A stretch of 64,000 nucleotides of DNA from Candidatus Cottocaccamicrobium excrementipullorum (lineage in GTDB: Bacteria > Bacillota > Clostridia > Lachnospirales > Lachnospiraceae), in contig DVFL01000023.1 of the NCBI GenBank assembly GCA_018713255.1, positions 35,820 through 99,819 of the forward strand. The letters run 5' to 3'. Under the pieces are notes generated by a model that worked only from the letters and a program-made list of their open reading frames with translations, was not told the DNA's origin and ran no database searches. A program made the translations under genes and the position numbers. Positions 7,624 to 15,582 of the stretch are shown here, one piece after another (position 1 is the stretch's first letter; every line of letters starts with the position of its first letter).

Positions 7624-8583
7624 CTAAAAATTCTGCAGTTTTTGGAATTGCTGAACCAGCCGCTGGGTGGACTGCTCATATACGTCCTTTGTCTCATATT
7701 TTCGGTATTCACATTCTAAGGATACTAGGATAAGCAGATAAATATCGTACCATAAGGCTCGTCGGGCCTGGCTTTCGGTGAAGACTTCCAGACCATAGCC
7801 CTTTCGGAAGGCGGCATTGTTTGAATAGGTGCGGAATCCCACCTCCATCAGAGGATCCCCCCAGATGCTTCGTTCCCAGTCAATCACTCCGCTGACGGAT
7901 CCGTTTTTCACAAAAATATTTCCCGCCCAGCAGTCCCAGTGGACCAGTTTTGGTTCAGTTACCTCCGCGAAAAAGGGCCTGTCCCGCTGCAGATACTGGT
8001 GCAGGTGATGAATGGGGATGATTAAATCCACATGGCCCAGGGCGGCATCCTGGATGCCTGCATCCAGCATTTTCTGAAATACGGAAAACCAGTCCGGGCC
8101 TTGAAATTCTGGCTGACCAGGATAGCCGAAGGCGGGGCAGGAGATCGCGTTGATCTGCCGGCAGATTTTTCCTGCTTCAAGGTTGATGCGGTCGATCTGC
8201 TCGTCGGTCATCTGGGATTTTATGGAGTTCAGACTGTCACCTTCCAGTTTTTCCATGAATAAACAGGGAGACGGGCAAATGGAACAGCTGTCATCGTAGG
8301 CAATAACCTCCGGTACCGGAATGCAGCCGGCAGTTTTGGCCATGTTCATGGCGCTTACCTCGGCTGACATAATATTTTTCTCATAGGTCATTATCCGGGT
8401 TCCCTTTTGGGGAGCAATTTTTAGGACAACCTGGCGCCTGCTGCTCAGCTGGATTTCGTAGGCCATATTAAAATACCCTTCGGTCAGCTCTCGAAAGCTT
8501 ACCATGGATGCGGGGGCGAAATATTTTTCTGTTAGTTTCTGCAGAATTTCTCTGCTCTGTTTATTTTTGGTCAGGCTTTTCAT
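7624..8583 (-). CDS. APH-family phosphotransferase
   Basis: The 319-residue protein has the aminoglycoside phosphotransferase/choline kinase fold. The Brenner motif HWDCWAGN (catalytic Asp) is followed by the metal-binding VIDWERSIWGDP. An N-terminal ATP-binding lobe carries a lysine in the VVLKIAP strand. Members phosphorylate small hydroxyl compounds such as aminoglycosides, choline, homoserine or sugars; the substrate cannot be told here, and resistance should not be assumed. It is a single gene with its own promoter (8623-8650), divergent from the cobalamin-riboswitch operon. Confidence 0.85.
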   Translation of the reverse strand: MKSLTKNKQSREILQKLTEKYFAPASMVSFRELTEGYFNMAYEIQLSSRRQVVLKIAPQKGTRIMTYEKNIMSAEVSAMNMAKTAGCIPVPEVIAYDDSCSICPSPCLFMEKLEGDSLNSIKSQMTDEQIDRINLEAGKICRQINAISCPAFGYPGQPEFQGPDWFSVFQKMLDAGIQDAALGHVDLIIPIHHLHQYLQRDRPFFAEVTEPKLVHWDCWAGNIFVKNGSVSGVIDWERSIWGDPLMEVGFRTYSNNAAFRKGYGLEVFTESQARRALWYDIYLLILVSLECEYRKYETKDVYEQSTQRLVQQFQKLQNF

Positions 8584-8622
8584 GGGCTTGATTCACCTTT
8601 CTTTGCAGTGTCCGTTGATTTT

Positions 8623-8650
8623 ATTTTAGCATATTTTTCCTGATCTTCAA
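8623..8650 (-). promoter_or_regulatory. Candidate promoter of the phosphotransferase gene
   Basis: On the minus strand TTGAAG, a 16-base spacer and TAAAAT are seen, with an extended TGC just before the -10. It lies about 40 bases upstream of the start. Confidence 0.55.
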
Positions 8651-8674
8651 GAGAACTCCTATTGATGATTTTCG

Positions 8675-8703
8675 TTGCTTTTTCCCCCATTCGATGATAG
8701 GAT
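8675..8703 (+). promoter_or_regulatory. Candidate promoter of the cobalamin-riboswitch operon
   Basis: TTGCTT, a 17-base spacer and TAGGAT precede the riboswitch by about 20 bases. Confidence 0.45.
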
Positions 8704-8722
8704 AAAGATATATCGAGTTAAG

Positions 8723-8890
8723 AATGGCTGGTGCCAGTAAAGGGTAAAAGGGAAACAGGTGAAAATCCTGTGCGATCTCGTCACTGTAAGTCCGGAGTCC
8801 TGACCATGTTTTTATACAGTCACTGCTTCTTTTTGAAGTGGGAAGGCGGTTGGGGGCGATGAGGGACAAGTCAGGAAACCTGCCAGCTGT
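8723..8890 (+). promoter_or_regulatory. Cobalamin riboswitch
   Basis: The RNA shows the class hallmarks in order: GGTGCC, AAAAGGGAAACAGGTGAAAA, TGCG..TCACTGTAA, and the B12 box AGTCAGGAAACCTGCC near 8869-8885. Downstream, hairpins such as GACCA/TGGTC could form the kissing-loop partner. No T-tract terminator follows before the gene at 9145. Instead CTCCTT at 9098-9103 can pair with the AAGGAG ribosome site at 9130-9135, suggesting translational control. Adenosyl- or another cobalamin would be expected to repress the downstream operon. Confidence 0.95.
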
Positions 8891-9144
8891 GGGTACAGGA
8901 GAATTCCGGACCACGAGGGATTGGTCGTACCGATTTGCGGCATGATGCCGGGAATTTCTGACTCAGGACGGGATGCAGCTTCGGGAAAGCACTGCCTTGA
9001 TGGCAGGGAAGAGGCTGCAGGATAATGGATGAGATCTCTGCTTTGAATGGGAAAATATGGAAATCCAAAACCGCCTTGAAGAGAGAATGCCGGAATGCTC
9101 CTTACCCCCTGCTGCTTGATGAAAGCGAAAAGGAGGACAGGAGA

Positions 9145-10128
9145 ATGAAAGGAAAGGCAGCGTCTCTCTTTACGGCGGTTCTTTCTTTGTCTCTACTTGC
9201 CGGATGCTCCGGCGGTGAGATGATAAAAGACGGGAGAGAGAGTGACAAACCAGGAACAGAAAATGTGACAAATCAAGGAGAAGTTAGGAAAAGAGAGGAC
9301 GAAGAATTGGAAAATCTCAGAAATCAGGATGGAATTGGAAAGAAGGAGCTTCTGGCGGTGAGTTTTGGCACCAGCTATGAGGACAGCCGGAAAGTTACGA
9401 TCGGAGCCATTGAAGATGCATTGGAGGAGGCTTTCCCAGAGTATTCAGTGCGGAGAGGGTTTACCAGCCAGATCATTATCGATCTGATAAAATCCCGGGA
9501 TCAAATGGAAATTGATAACGTAGAGCAGGCCCTTGACCGGGCGGCGGACAACGGGGTAGAAACTCTGATAATCCAGCCGACCCATCTTATGGACGGTCTG
9601 GAATATCATGATTTGGTGGAAGAAGCGGCCAGATATGCAGATGCTTTTTCTCAGATTGTGGTAGGAGAACCGCTGCTGTCTTCCGAGGATGATTTCAGGC
9701 GGGTAATTCAGGCGATTACCCAGAGTACTGCAGAATATGACGATGGGAAGACGGCCATTTGTTTTATGGGGCACGGAACGGAAGCAGAATCGAATCAGGT
9801 TTATGAAAAAATGCAGGATATGCTTTCTCAGGAAGGGTACAGCAACTATTTTGTGGGAACTGTGGAAGCCAGTCCTTCCTTGGAGGATGTGCTGGAGGCG
9901 GTAAAGGAAGGAGAGTATGAAAAGGCAGTTCTTCAGCCGCTGATGATCGTGGCGGGGGACCACGCCAACAACGATATGGCAGGAGAGGAAGAAGGGTCCT
10001 GGAAAAGAGCGTTTGAAGATGAGGGGTATCAGGTAACTTGTGTGCTGAAAGGTTTGGGAGAACTGGAGGAGATACAGCAGATTTTTGTGGATCATGCTCA
10101 GGCAGCGATGGACAGTGCGGGGGAATAG
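9145..10128 (+). CDS. cbiK: Lipoprotein CbiK-type sirohydrochlorin cobaltochelatase
   Basis: The 327-residue protein starts at an ATG preceded by AAGGAGG and opens with a lipoprotein signal (lipobox LLAGC, Cys21). A charged linker follows, then a CbiK domain from about residue 70: KELLAVSFGTSYEDSR, QPTHLMDGLEYHD, the metal-binding histidine motifs MGHGTE and GDHANND. CbiK inserts Co2+ (or Fe2+) into sirohydrochlorin. Periplasmic versions exist in Desulfovibrio, but a membrane-anchored outer-face version in a Gram-positive is unusual. It is the first gene after the cobalamin riboswitch, with a binding lipoprotein, permease and ATPase next. This context suggests handling of a tetrapyrrole or cobalt outside the cell before import. 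The in-frame ATG at 9025 falls inside the leader and lacks a good ribosome site. Confidence 0.88.
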   Translation: MKGKAASLFTAVLSLSLLAGCSGGEMIKDGRESDKPGTENVTNQGEVRKREDEELENLRNQDGIGKKELLAVSFGTSYEDSRKVTIGAIEDALEEAFPEYSVRRGFTSQIIIDLIKSRDQMEIDNVEQALDRAADNGVETLIIQPTHLMDGLEYHDLVEEAARYADAFSQIVVGEPLLSSEDDFRRVIQAITQSTAEYDDGKTAICFMGHGTEAESNQVYEKMQDMLSQEGYSNYFVGTVEASPSLEDVLEAVKEGEYEKAVLQPLMIVAGDHANNDMAGEEEGSWKRAFEDEGYQVTCVLKGLGELEEIQQIFVDHAQAAMDSAGE

Positions 10129-10129
10129 G

Positions 10130-12094
10130 ATGAACAAGAAAATAAAAACTGGCCTTTGTCTTCTGGCGCTCTTGTGTCTTCTCGCAGGCTGCCGCAGCCA
10201 GCAGAATGCCGCTGTTTCGGAGAATACGGCTGCTTCGGAGAATCAATCGGCGCTTAAGGATAAAGTTGCCTCTGGTGAGGAGACTGTGGCTGCAGTGCCG
10301 GTGCTGGAAGAGGGGATGGAGCCGGTTTATGGGGACCAGATCGTAGACGGTACTTATTCCATCAAAGTGGATTCCAGCTCCAGCATGTTTAACATTACAG
10401 AATGTACCCTCCACGCCCAGGAGGGAAAACTTACTGCAGTGATGACCATGAGCGGAGATGGTTATACAAAGCTTTTTCTGGGAAGCGGGGAGGAGGCGGC
10501 GTCGGCAGATGAGGGATTCATTGACGCACAGGTGACAGACGAGGGCGTTTGTCAGTTTACTATACCGGTGGAAGGACTGAATATGGAAATTGACTGCAGT
10601 GCTTTCAGCCGGAGAAAAGAAAAGTGGTATCAACGTGTTTTGGTCTTTCGGGCGGATTCCCTTCCTCAAGAGGCGTGGAAGGAAGGAACGCTGCAAACTC
10701 CAGAAAGCCTGGGACTGGCAGATGGAGATTATACTGTGGAGGTTCAGCTGGGAGGCGGTTCTGGAAGAGCCTCCATCCAGTCTCCGGCAGCGCTTCAGAT
10801 TGATGAGGGAAAAGCCTGGGCAACTATTGTGTGGAGCAGCGCCAACTATGACTACATGCGGGTAGGAGGAGAGATTTACCGGTGGTCAGGTCAGGGAGAG
10901 TATTCTTCTTTTACGATTCCGGTAGAATATTTTGACCGGAGCATCCAGGTAACTGCCGATACCATTGCCATGAGTCAGCCTTATGAAATTGAGTATACCC
11001 TGACCTTTGATTCTGCTTCCATCAATAGGGCCGGGCAAGAGGAAACTGGAGAAAAAAATCAGGAAAACGGGGAGACGATTCCTCTTCTTTATGCCAGCCA
11101 GTTTTCCATGGAGCGTTTTTCTGATGGCAATACAGCCATCCATGTGGCGGACGGGGGAGAGTATCTGGTAGTTCCTGAAGGCGGGAAAATCCCTGAAGAG
11201 CTTTCTCAGGAGGTGACGGTGATATCCCTTCCGTTGGACAATATCTATCTGGCGGCAACCTCAGCGATGGATTTGTTTAATCATCTGGATAGTTTAGATC
11301 AGATTACCTTATCAGGAACAGAAGCCTCCGGCTGGTACATTGAAGAGGCCAGGCAGGCTATGGAAGAGGGACGCATGGTTTATGCAGGAAAATACAGCGG
11401 GCCGGATTACGAGAAGATTCTTGCGGCCGGCTGTGATCTGGCCATTGAATCCACCATGATCAACCACTCCCCGCAGGTAAAGGAGCAGTTAACCCGCTTA
11501 GGCATTCCTGTGTTTGTGGAACGGTCAAGTTATGAGAGTCATCCCCTGGGCCGCATGGAATGGATCAAGGTTTATGGTGTGCTGACGGGAAAAGAGGAGC
11601 TGGCAGACGCCTGTTTTCAGGCGCAGCTCCAGCAGCTGGAGGAAATATTTGACCAGGAAAACACGGGAAAAACCGTGGCATTTTTCTCGATTCATTCCAA
11701 GGGGTATGCCACAGTGCGCAAATCCGGAGATTATGTGGCAAAAATGATTGAGCTGGCAGGGGGAAAGTATGTGCCGGAAGGGCTGGGAAATGACAATCAG
11801 CTGTCTACCATGAATATGGAAATGGAAGCGTTCTATGAGGCGGCGAAGGACGCAGATTATCTGATCTATAACAGCACCATTGACGGGGAGCTTTCCTCTC
11901 TCGGGCAGCTTCTGGAAAAGAGCAGTCTTTTTGGAGATTTTAAGGCAGTGAAGGAAGGGAATGTTTGGTGCGCCAAACAGAATATGTTTCAGGAAACCAT
12001 GAGTTTTGGGGAGATGATTCAGGATATTCACCGAATGTTGACAAAGGAGGGGGCGGATGATGAAGACATGGCCTTTTTGTTCCGCCTGGAATAA
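10130..12094 (+). CDS. Lipoprotein with two beta-sandwich modules plus BtuF-like binding domain
   Basis: The 654-residue protein has a lipobox LLAGC (Cys21). Two related modules follow at roughly 65-180 and 195-310. Both begin with a (D)G-x-Y motif (DGTYSIKV, DGDYTVEV) and share a strand pattern ending in GYTKLFLG or YDYMRVGG, reminiscent of NEAT-like heme-binding modules although I cannot prove homology. Residues about 345-650 resemble class III (BtuF/FepB) periplasmic binding proteins of cobalamin and iron-chelate importers, with a cluster at YESHPLGRMEWIKVYG. It begins two bases after the chelatase gene and overlaps the permease gene by 38 bases. It probably captures a tetrapyrrole for the downstream ABC importer; the ligand is unknown. 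Confidence 0.8.
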   Translation: MNKKIKTGLCLLALLCLLAGCRSQQNAAVSENTAASENQSALKDKVASGEETVAAVPVLEEGMEPVYGDQIVDGTYSIKVDSSSSMFNITECTLHAQEGKLTAVMTMSGDGYTKLFLGSGEEAASADEGFIDAQVTDEGVCQFTIPVEGLNMEIDCSAFSRRKEKWYQRVLVFRADSLPQEAWKEGTLQTPESLGLADGDYTVEVQLGGGSGRASIQSPAALQIDEGKAWATIVWSSANYDYMRVGGEIYRWSGQGEYSSFTIPVEYFDRSIQVTADTIAMSQPYEIEYTLTFDSASINRAGQEETGEKNQENGETIPLLYASQFSMERFSDGNTAIHVADGGEYLVVPEGGKIPEELSQEVTVISLPLDNIYLAATSAMDLFNHLDSLDQITLSGTEASGWYIEEARQAMEEGRMVYAGKYSGPDYEKILAAGCDLAIESTMINHSPQVKEQLTRLGIPVFVERSSYESHPLGRMEWIKVYGVLTGKEELADACFQAQLQQLEEIFDQENTGKTVAFFSIHSKGYATVRKSGDYVAKMIELAGGKYVPEGLGNDNQLSTMNMEMEAFYEAAKDADYLIYNSTIDGELSSLGQLLEKSSLFGDFKAVKEGNVWCAKQNMFQETMSFGEMIQDIHRMLTKEGADDEDMAFLFRLE

Positions 12095-13100
12095 GAGAGG
12101 AAGGTATTTTTTGACATTCACCCTGCTGGCAGGGGGAATGGGGATATTGTTCTTCGTCAATCTTCTTTCTGGAAGCGTGGACCTTACCTGGAATCAGGTT
12201 TTTTCCCTTTTGCTGAAAGGGGAGGGAGAAGAGACTGCCAGGAGAATTCTCTGGGATATTCGTATCCCCAGAATTTTAGCGGCGGCGGTTTTAGGCGGCG
12301 GACTGTCTGTCTCTGGATTTCTCCTTCAAACCTTTTTTGCTAATCCGATTGCAGGCCCTTATGTGCTGGGAATTTCTTCAGGAGCAAAACTGGTGGTGGC
12401 GTTGATGTTGATTTTCTTTCTGGGGCAGGGAATCCCTGTTACCTGGGCGGTGATGATCGGAGGCGCCTTCCTGGGCTCCATGATTTCCATGGGGTTTGTG
12501 CTGCTGGCTTCGTCTCGGGTAAACAGCATGTCGGTTCTGGTAGTCTGCGGCATCATGTTAGGCTATATCTGTTCTGCTGTCACGGATTTTGTAATTACCT
12601 TTGCGGATGATGCCAATATTGTAGATCTTCATAATTGGTCAATGGGAAGCTTTTCTGGAATGAGCTGGGAAAATGTAAAAATCTTTTCGGCCGTAGTCTT
12701 TTTCTGCCTGGTCCTGACGCTGCTTTTGGCAAAGCCCATTGGGGCTTATCAGCTGGGGGAGACCTACGCCCGGTCAGTAGGCGTGGAAATCAAACGATTC
12801 AGAGGAGAACTGATTCTTCTTTCCAGTATTCTTTCAGCCTGTGTCACTGCTTTTGCCGGCCCGATTTCTTTTGTGGGCATCGCCGTGCCTCGGCTGGTAA
12901 AAGGAATGCTGGGAACGGCAAGGCCTGTGATGATGATTCCCGGCTGTTTTCTGGGAGGAGGCGTGTTCTGCTTGTTTTGCGATCTGGCAGCCAGAAGCCT
13001 GTTCTCGCCAGTGGAGGTATCCATCAGCTCTGTCACTGCAGTATTTGGCGCGCCGGTGGTGATCTGGATGATGCTGCGGGAAAAAAGGAGGATGGAATGA
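12057..13100 (+). CDS. FecCD-family ABC permease (cobalamin/tetrapyrrole/iron-chelate type)
   Basis: The 347-residue membrane protein has about ten hydrophobic helices and FecCD/BtuC motifs: DIRIPRILAA near residue 63, GLSVSGFLLQTFFANPIAGPYVLGIS, and GPISFVGIAVPRLVKGMLG near residue 265. It forms the transmembrane homodimer of a type II importer. The ATG at 12057 has AAAGGAGG six bases upstream, inside the preceding gene. The stop overlaps the ATPase start (ATGA). The riboswitch context suggests corrinoid or precursor uptake, but iron-chelate specificity cannot be excluded from sequence. Confidence 0.9.
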   Translation: MMKTWPFCSAWNKRGRYFLTFTLLAGGMGILFFVNLLSGSVDLTWNQVFSLLLKGEGEETARRILWDIRIPRILAAAVLGGGLSVSGFLLQTFFANPIAGPYVLGISSGAKLVVALMLIFFLGQGIPVTWAVMIGGAFLGSMISMGFVLLASSRVNSMSVLVVCGIMLGYICSAVTDFVITFADDANIVDLHNWSMGSFSGMSWENVKIFSAVVFFCLVLTLLLAKPIGAYQLGETYARSVGVEIKRFRGELILLSSILSACVTAFAGPISFVGIAVPRLVKGMLGTARPVMMIPGCFLGGGVFCLFCDLAARSLFSPVEVSISSVTAVFGAPVVIWMMLREKRRME

Positions 13101-14200
13101 GGGAAGATTGTCTGTATACGGAAAACATGACGGTAGGATATGGGAAAGAGCCTTTGATTCAAGATATCAGCCTTCAGGTGAAGCCGGGGAAAATTCTCAC
13201 GTTGATTGGTCCCAATGGGAGCGGGAAGTCCACCATTTTAAAAAGTGTGATCAGACAGCTTAAGCTGATGGGCGGGAAAGTTTGGCTGGGGGAGGAAGAC
13301 CTGCAAAAAATGTCTTCTGGGGAGAGAGCCAGACGTATGGCTGTGCTCATGACAGACCGGATTCGGCCAGAACTCATGACCGGCAGAGAGGTGGCGGCTT
13401 ATGGGCGGTATCCCCACACTGGACCTATGGGGTTTCTTTCCTCGGAAGACTGGAAGAAAGTAGATGAGGCCCTTAAGCTTACCGGTGCTGAGCAGTTTTC
13501 CCAGCAGCTTTTTTCTGCGCTCAGCGATGGACAGCGCCAGAGGATTATGCTGGCCAGAGCTGTCTGCCAGGAGCCGCAGGTGATGGTGCTGGATGAGCCC
13601 ACTTCTTATCTGGATATTCGTTATAAGCTGGAATTTCTCTCTATTTTGAAGCGGCTTGCCAGAGAAAAAAAGATGGGAGTATTCATGTCTCTTCATGAGC
13701 TGGACTTAGCCCAGAGGATATCTGACTACGTTGTCTGCGTGGGGGAGAAAGGGATTGAGCGCATGGGGCGCCCGGAGGAAATTTTTACCTGGGAATACAT
13801 AAAAACTCTTTATGGAATTCAAGAAGGAAGCTACGATCCAGAAACGGGAAGCGCAGAAATGGAGCCGGTAAAGGGAGAACCTCAGGTATTTGTAATCGGC
13901 GGAAATGGAAGAGGAATCCCCGTATATCGGCGCCTTTGGCGGGAGGGAATTCCCTTTGCGGCAGGGATTCTCCATGAAAATGACCGGGAATATCCTGTGG
14001 CCAGAGCCCTGGCAGTACAGGTGATCAGTGAAAAAGCTTTCTGGCCCATCCAGGAAGAGACATTCTGTCAGGCAGCAGCTCTGGTGAAAACATGTCAGAA
14101 GGTCATCTGCTGCCTGTCTCAGTTTGGTCCCATGAATGAAAAAAATCAGGAACTGGCCGGCGAGGGAAGGCTCATCAGTCTGTCAGATCTTTTTCTGTAG
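13097..14200 (+). CDS. ABC importer ATPase with extra C-terminal domain
   Basis: The 367-residue protein starts at an ATG overlapping the permease stop. It has Walker A GPNGSGKST near residues 38-46, signature ALSDGQRQR, Walker B VMVLDEPT and switch histidine MSLHELD, as in BtuD/FecE ATPases that are usually about 255 residues. About 100 further residues follow, starting QVFVIGGNGRGIPVYRRL, with a glycine-rich GGNGRG turn that looks like the start of a Rossmann-type fold. This extra domain may bind a nucleotide or regulate transport; I do not recognise it. The gene ends 26 bases into the convergent lacI-type gene. Confidence 0.88.
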   Translation: MREDCLYTENMTVGYGKEPLIQDISLQVKPGKILTLIGPNGSGKSTILKSVIRQLKLMGGKVWLGEEDLQKMSSGERARRMAVLMTDRIRPELMTGREVAAYGRYPHTGPMGFLSSEDWKKVDEALKLTGAEQFSQQLFSALSDGQRQRIMLARAVCQEPQVMVLDEPTSYLDIRYKLEFLSILKRLAREKKMGVFMSLHELDLAQRISDYVVCVGEKGIERMGRPEEIFTWEYIKTLYGIQEGSYDPETGSAEMEPVKGEPQVFVIGGNGRGIPVYRRLWREGIPFAAGILHENDREYPVARALAVQVISEKAFWPIQEETFCQAAALVKTCQKVICCLSQFGPMNEKNQELAGEGRLISLSDLFL

Positions 14201-15218
14201 TAGCCCGCCGGATCAGCACCGGCGTAATGATTTTGTGAACCGGCTCCTTAAGAGGGGCCGGTTTTCTTTTTTTCTGTTCGTTCATCAGATCGACTAAAAG
14301 CTTTACCGCTTCATGAGACAGCTTGTCAATCTGCTGTCCGATGGTGCTGATGGGAAGGATTGCCTCCCGGGAGATCGGAGAATTATCAAACCCCATCAGA
14401 TAGTAGTCGGAAGGCAGTTTGCCATAACGGCCGAAGAGCAGGTTCAAAAGAATATTGGCATGGGTGTCGTTGGACACAAAGATGCCCTTTCGCTTGCCAC
14501 TGTATTTCTCTTCGATAATTCCCAGAATTTCCTGGAGCTTTTGGCGGGTTTCTTCATAATGATTTCCCAGATCCTGAAGAAATACTTCATGAGGAATATT
14601 ACGTTCTCGGCAGATATCCAGGAATCCCTGGATCCGCCCATAGGCCGGAACAACTTGGGCAGTGGGCGTATTAATATGAATCAGCACATCGCAGTGATGT
14701 TTGGCCAGCAGGCTGGCGGCCTGCATGCCGCCCATATAGTTGTCTGTGTTTACGCTGCATACATACCGATCCTCCCGCTCAATGGTGACAATCGGGATGT
14801 TTAACTGAGCCAGTTCAAGGGAGGGGATTGTGTGGCTCAAAATAATCAGGCCCTCGATTTTGTAAGCCATCAGCTCCCGAATATACTGCCGTTCTGTTTC
14901 TTCATTTTCATTTCCGATGAAAACCAGAAATTTATAGCCGAATTCCTCATAGGAGTTCAGGATCTGGTTTAGTACTTCGGAATAATAATGAAAATAGAGA
15001 TTCGGAATAATAATGCCCACAAATTCCGTTTTGCCGTTGGCCAGGATTCGGGCCACCTTATTTTCCTGATAGCCCAGCTTTTCTAATGCATCGGAGATGA
15101 TCTGCTGGTTTTCCAGGGTAAGAGAATCTGGATGATTGAAGTAGCGGGAAATAGTAGTTTTGGAAAAATTAGTATATTTTGCAATGTCACTGAAGGTAAC
15201 GTTCTGTTTCTTTGCCAT
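14175..15218 (-). CDS. LacI-family transcriptional repressor of the GH32 locus
   Basis: The 347-residue protein has an N-terminal LacI helix-turn-helix (TFSDIAKYTNFSKTTISRYF, residues 8-27) with the hinge region that reads the operator centre, then a periplasmic-binding-like effector domain beginning around EFVGIIIPNLYF. It lies divergent from a sugar importer with GH32 hydrolase whose promoter carries several TAACCGGTTA palindromes, the CCGG-centred type typical of LacI operators. It therefore probably represses both itself and the importer until a sugar such as sucrose, fructose or a fructan fragment is present. An AGGAGG site precedes the ATG. The 3' end overlaps the convergent ATPase gene by 26 bases. 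Confidence 0.9.
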   Translation of the reverse strand: MAKKQNVTFSDIAKYTNFSKTTISRYFNHPDSLTLENQQIISDALEKLGYQENKVARILANGKTEFVGIIIPNLYFHYYSEVLNQILNSYEEFGYKFLVFIGNENEETERQYIRELMAYKIEGLIILSHTIPSLELAQLNIPIVTIEREDRYVCSVNTDNYMGGMQAASLLAKHHCDVLIHINTPTAQVVPAYGRIQGFLDICRERNIPHEVFLQDLGNHYEETRQKLQEILGIIEEKYSGKRKGIFVSNDTHANILLNLLFGRYGKLPSDYYLMGFDNSPISREAILPISTIGQQIDKLSHEAVKLLVDLMNEQKKRKPAPLKEPVHKIITPVLIRRATTEKDLTD

Positions 15219-15356
15219 AGCGCCTCCTGGCGGCAGGGGAGATTAAACATTCCTGCCGCAATATTCTTTCTCAATGAGGATAAAATCCTCGTGCCGCCTG
15301 TCCCACAGCGGATGTTAAGGCAGCTTCCATGGACTGGGGCGGCAGATTTTAAAGTA

Positions 15357-15385
15357 AGTATAGCAGAAAAAAATGAGGGGTTCAA
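15357..15385 (-). promoter_or_regulatory. Promoter of the LacI-type gene
   Basis: On the minus strand TTGAAC, a 17-base spacer and TATACT are seen about 140 bases upstream of the start. Operator O1 lies about 20 bases upstream of the -35. Confidence 0.7.
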
Positions 15386-15404
15386 TGAGAAAACGCAAGT
15401 TAAG

Positions 15405-15414
15405 TAACCGGTTA
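15405..15414. promoter_or_regulatory. LacI-type operator O1
   Basis: A perfect TAACCGGTTA palindrome lies between the divergent promoters, upstream of the -35 of the regulator gene. Confidence 0.75.
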
Positions 15415-15476
15415 TGTAAAAACGCAGCGAAAAAGAAAAAATTTAAGGAAAATCAACAAAAAAGTCGCCATAATGC

Positions 15477-15505
15477 TTGACGTAACCGGTTAATCGTGAT
15501 AGGAT
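15477..15505 (+). promoter_or_regulatory. Promoter of the GH32 sugar operon with embedded operator O2
   Basis: TTGACG, a 17-base spacer and TAGGAT are seen. A perfect TAACCGGTTA operator (15483-15492) fills the first part of the spacer, so repressor binding would directly occlude RNA polymerase. Confidence 0.85.
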
Positions 15506-15517
15506 GAAATCACAAAA

Positions 15518-15540
15518 GTAACCGGTTACTTTACCGGTTA
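15518..15540. promoter_or_regulatory. LacI-type operators O3 and O4
   Basis: GTAACCGGTTAC (15518-15529) is a perfect 12-base palindrome just downstream of the predicted transcription start. A second copy with one mismatch (TTACCGGTTA, 15531-15540) follows almost immediately. Together with O1 and O2 they could support repression by looping. Confidence 0.75.
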
Positions 15541-15582
15541 CGAAAAGGAAGCGGATATCTCTGAAGGAGAAAAGGAGGAGGA

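Noticed and set aside
8621..9068. Short minus-strand frames across the cobalamin riboswitch
   Set aside because: They are antisense to a conserved RNA structure and show no protein-like features.
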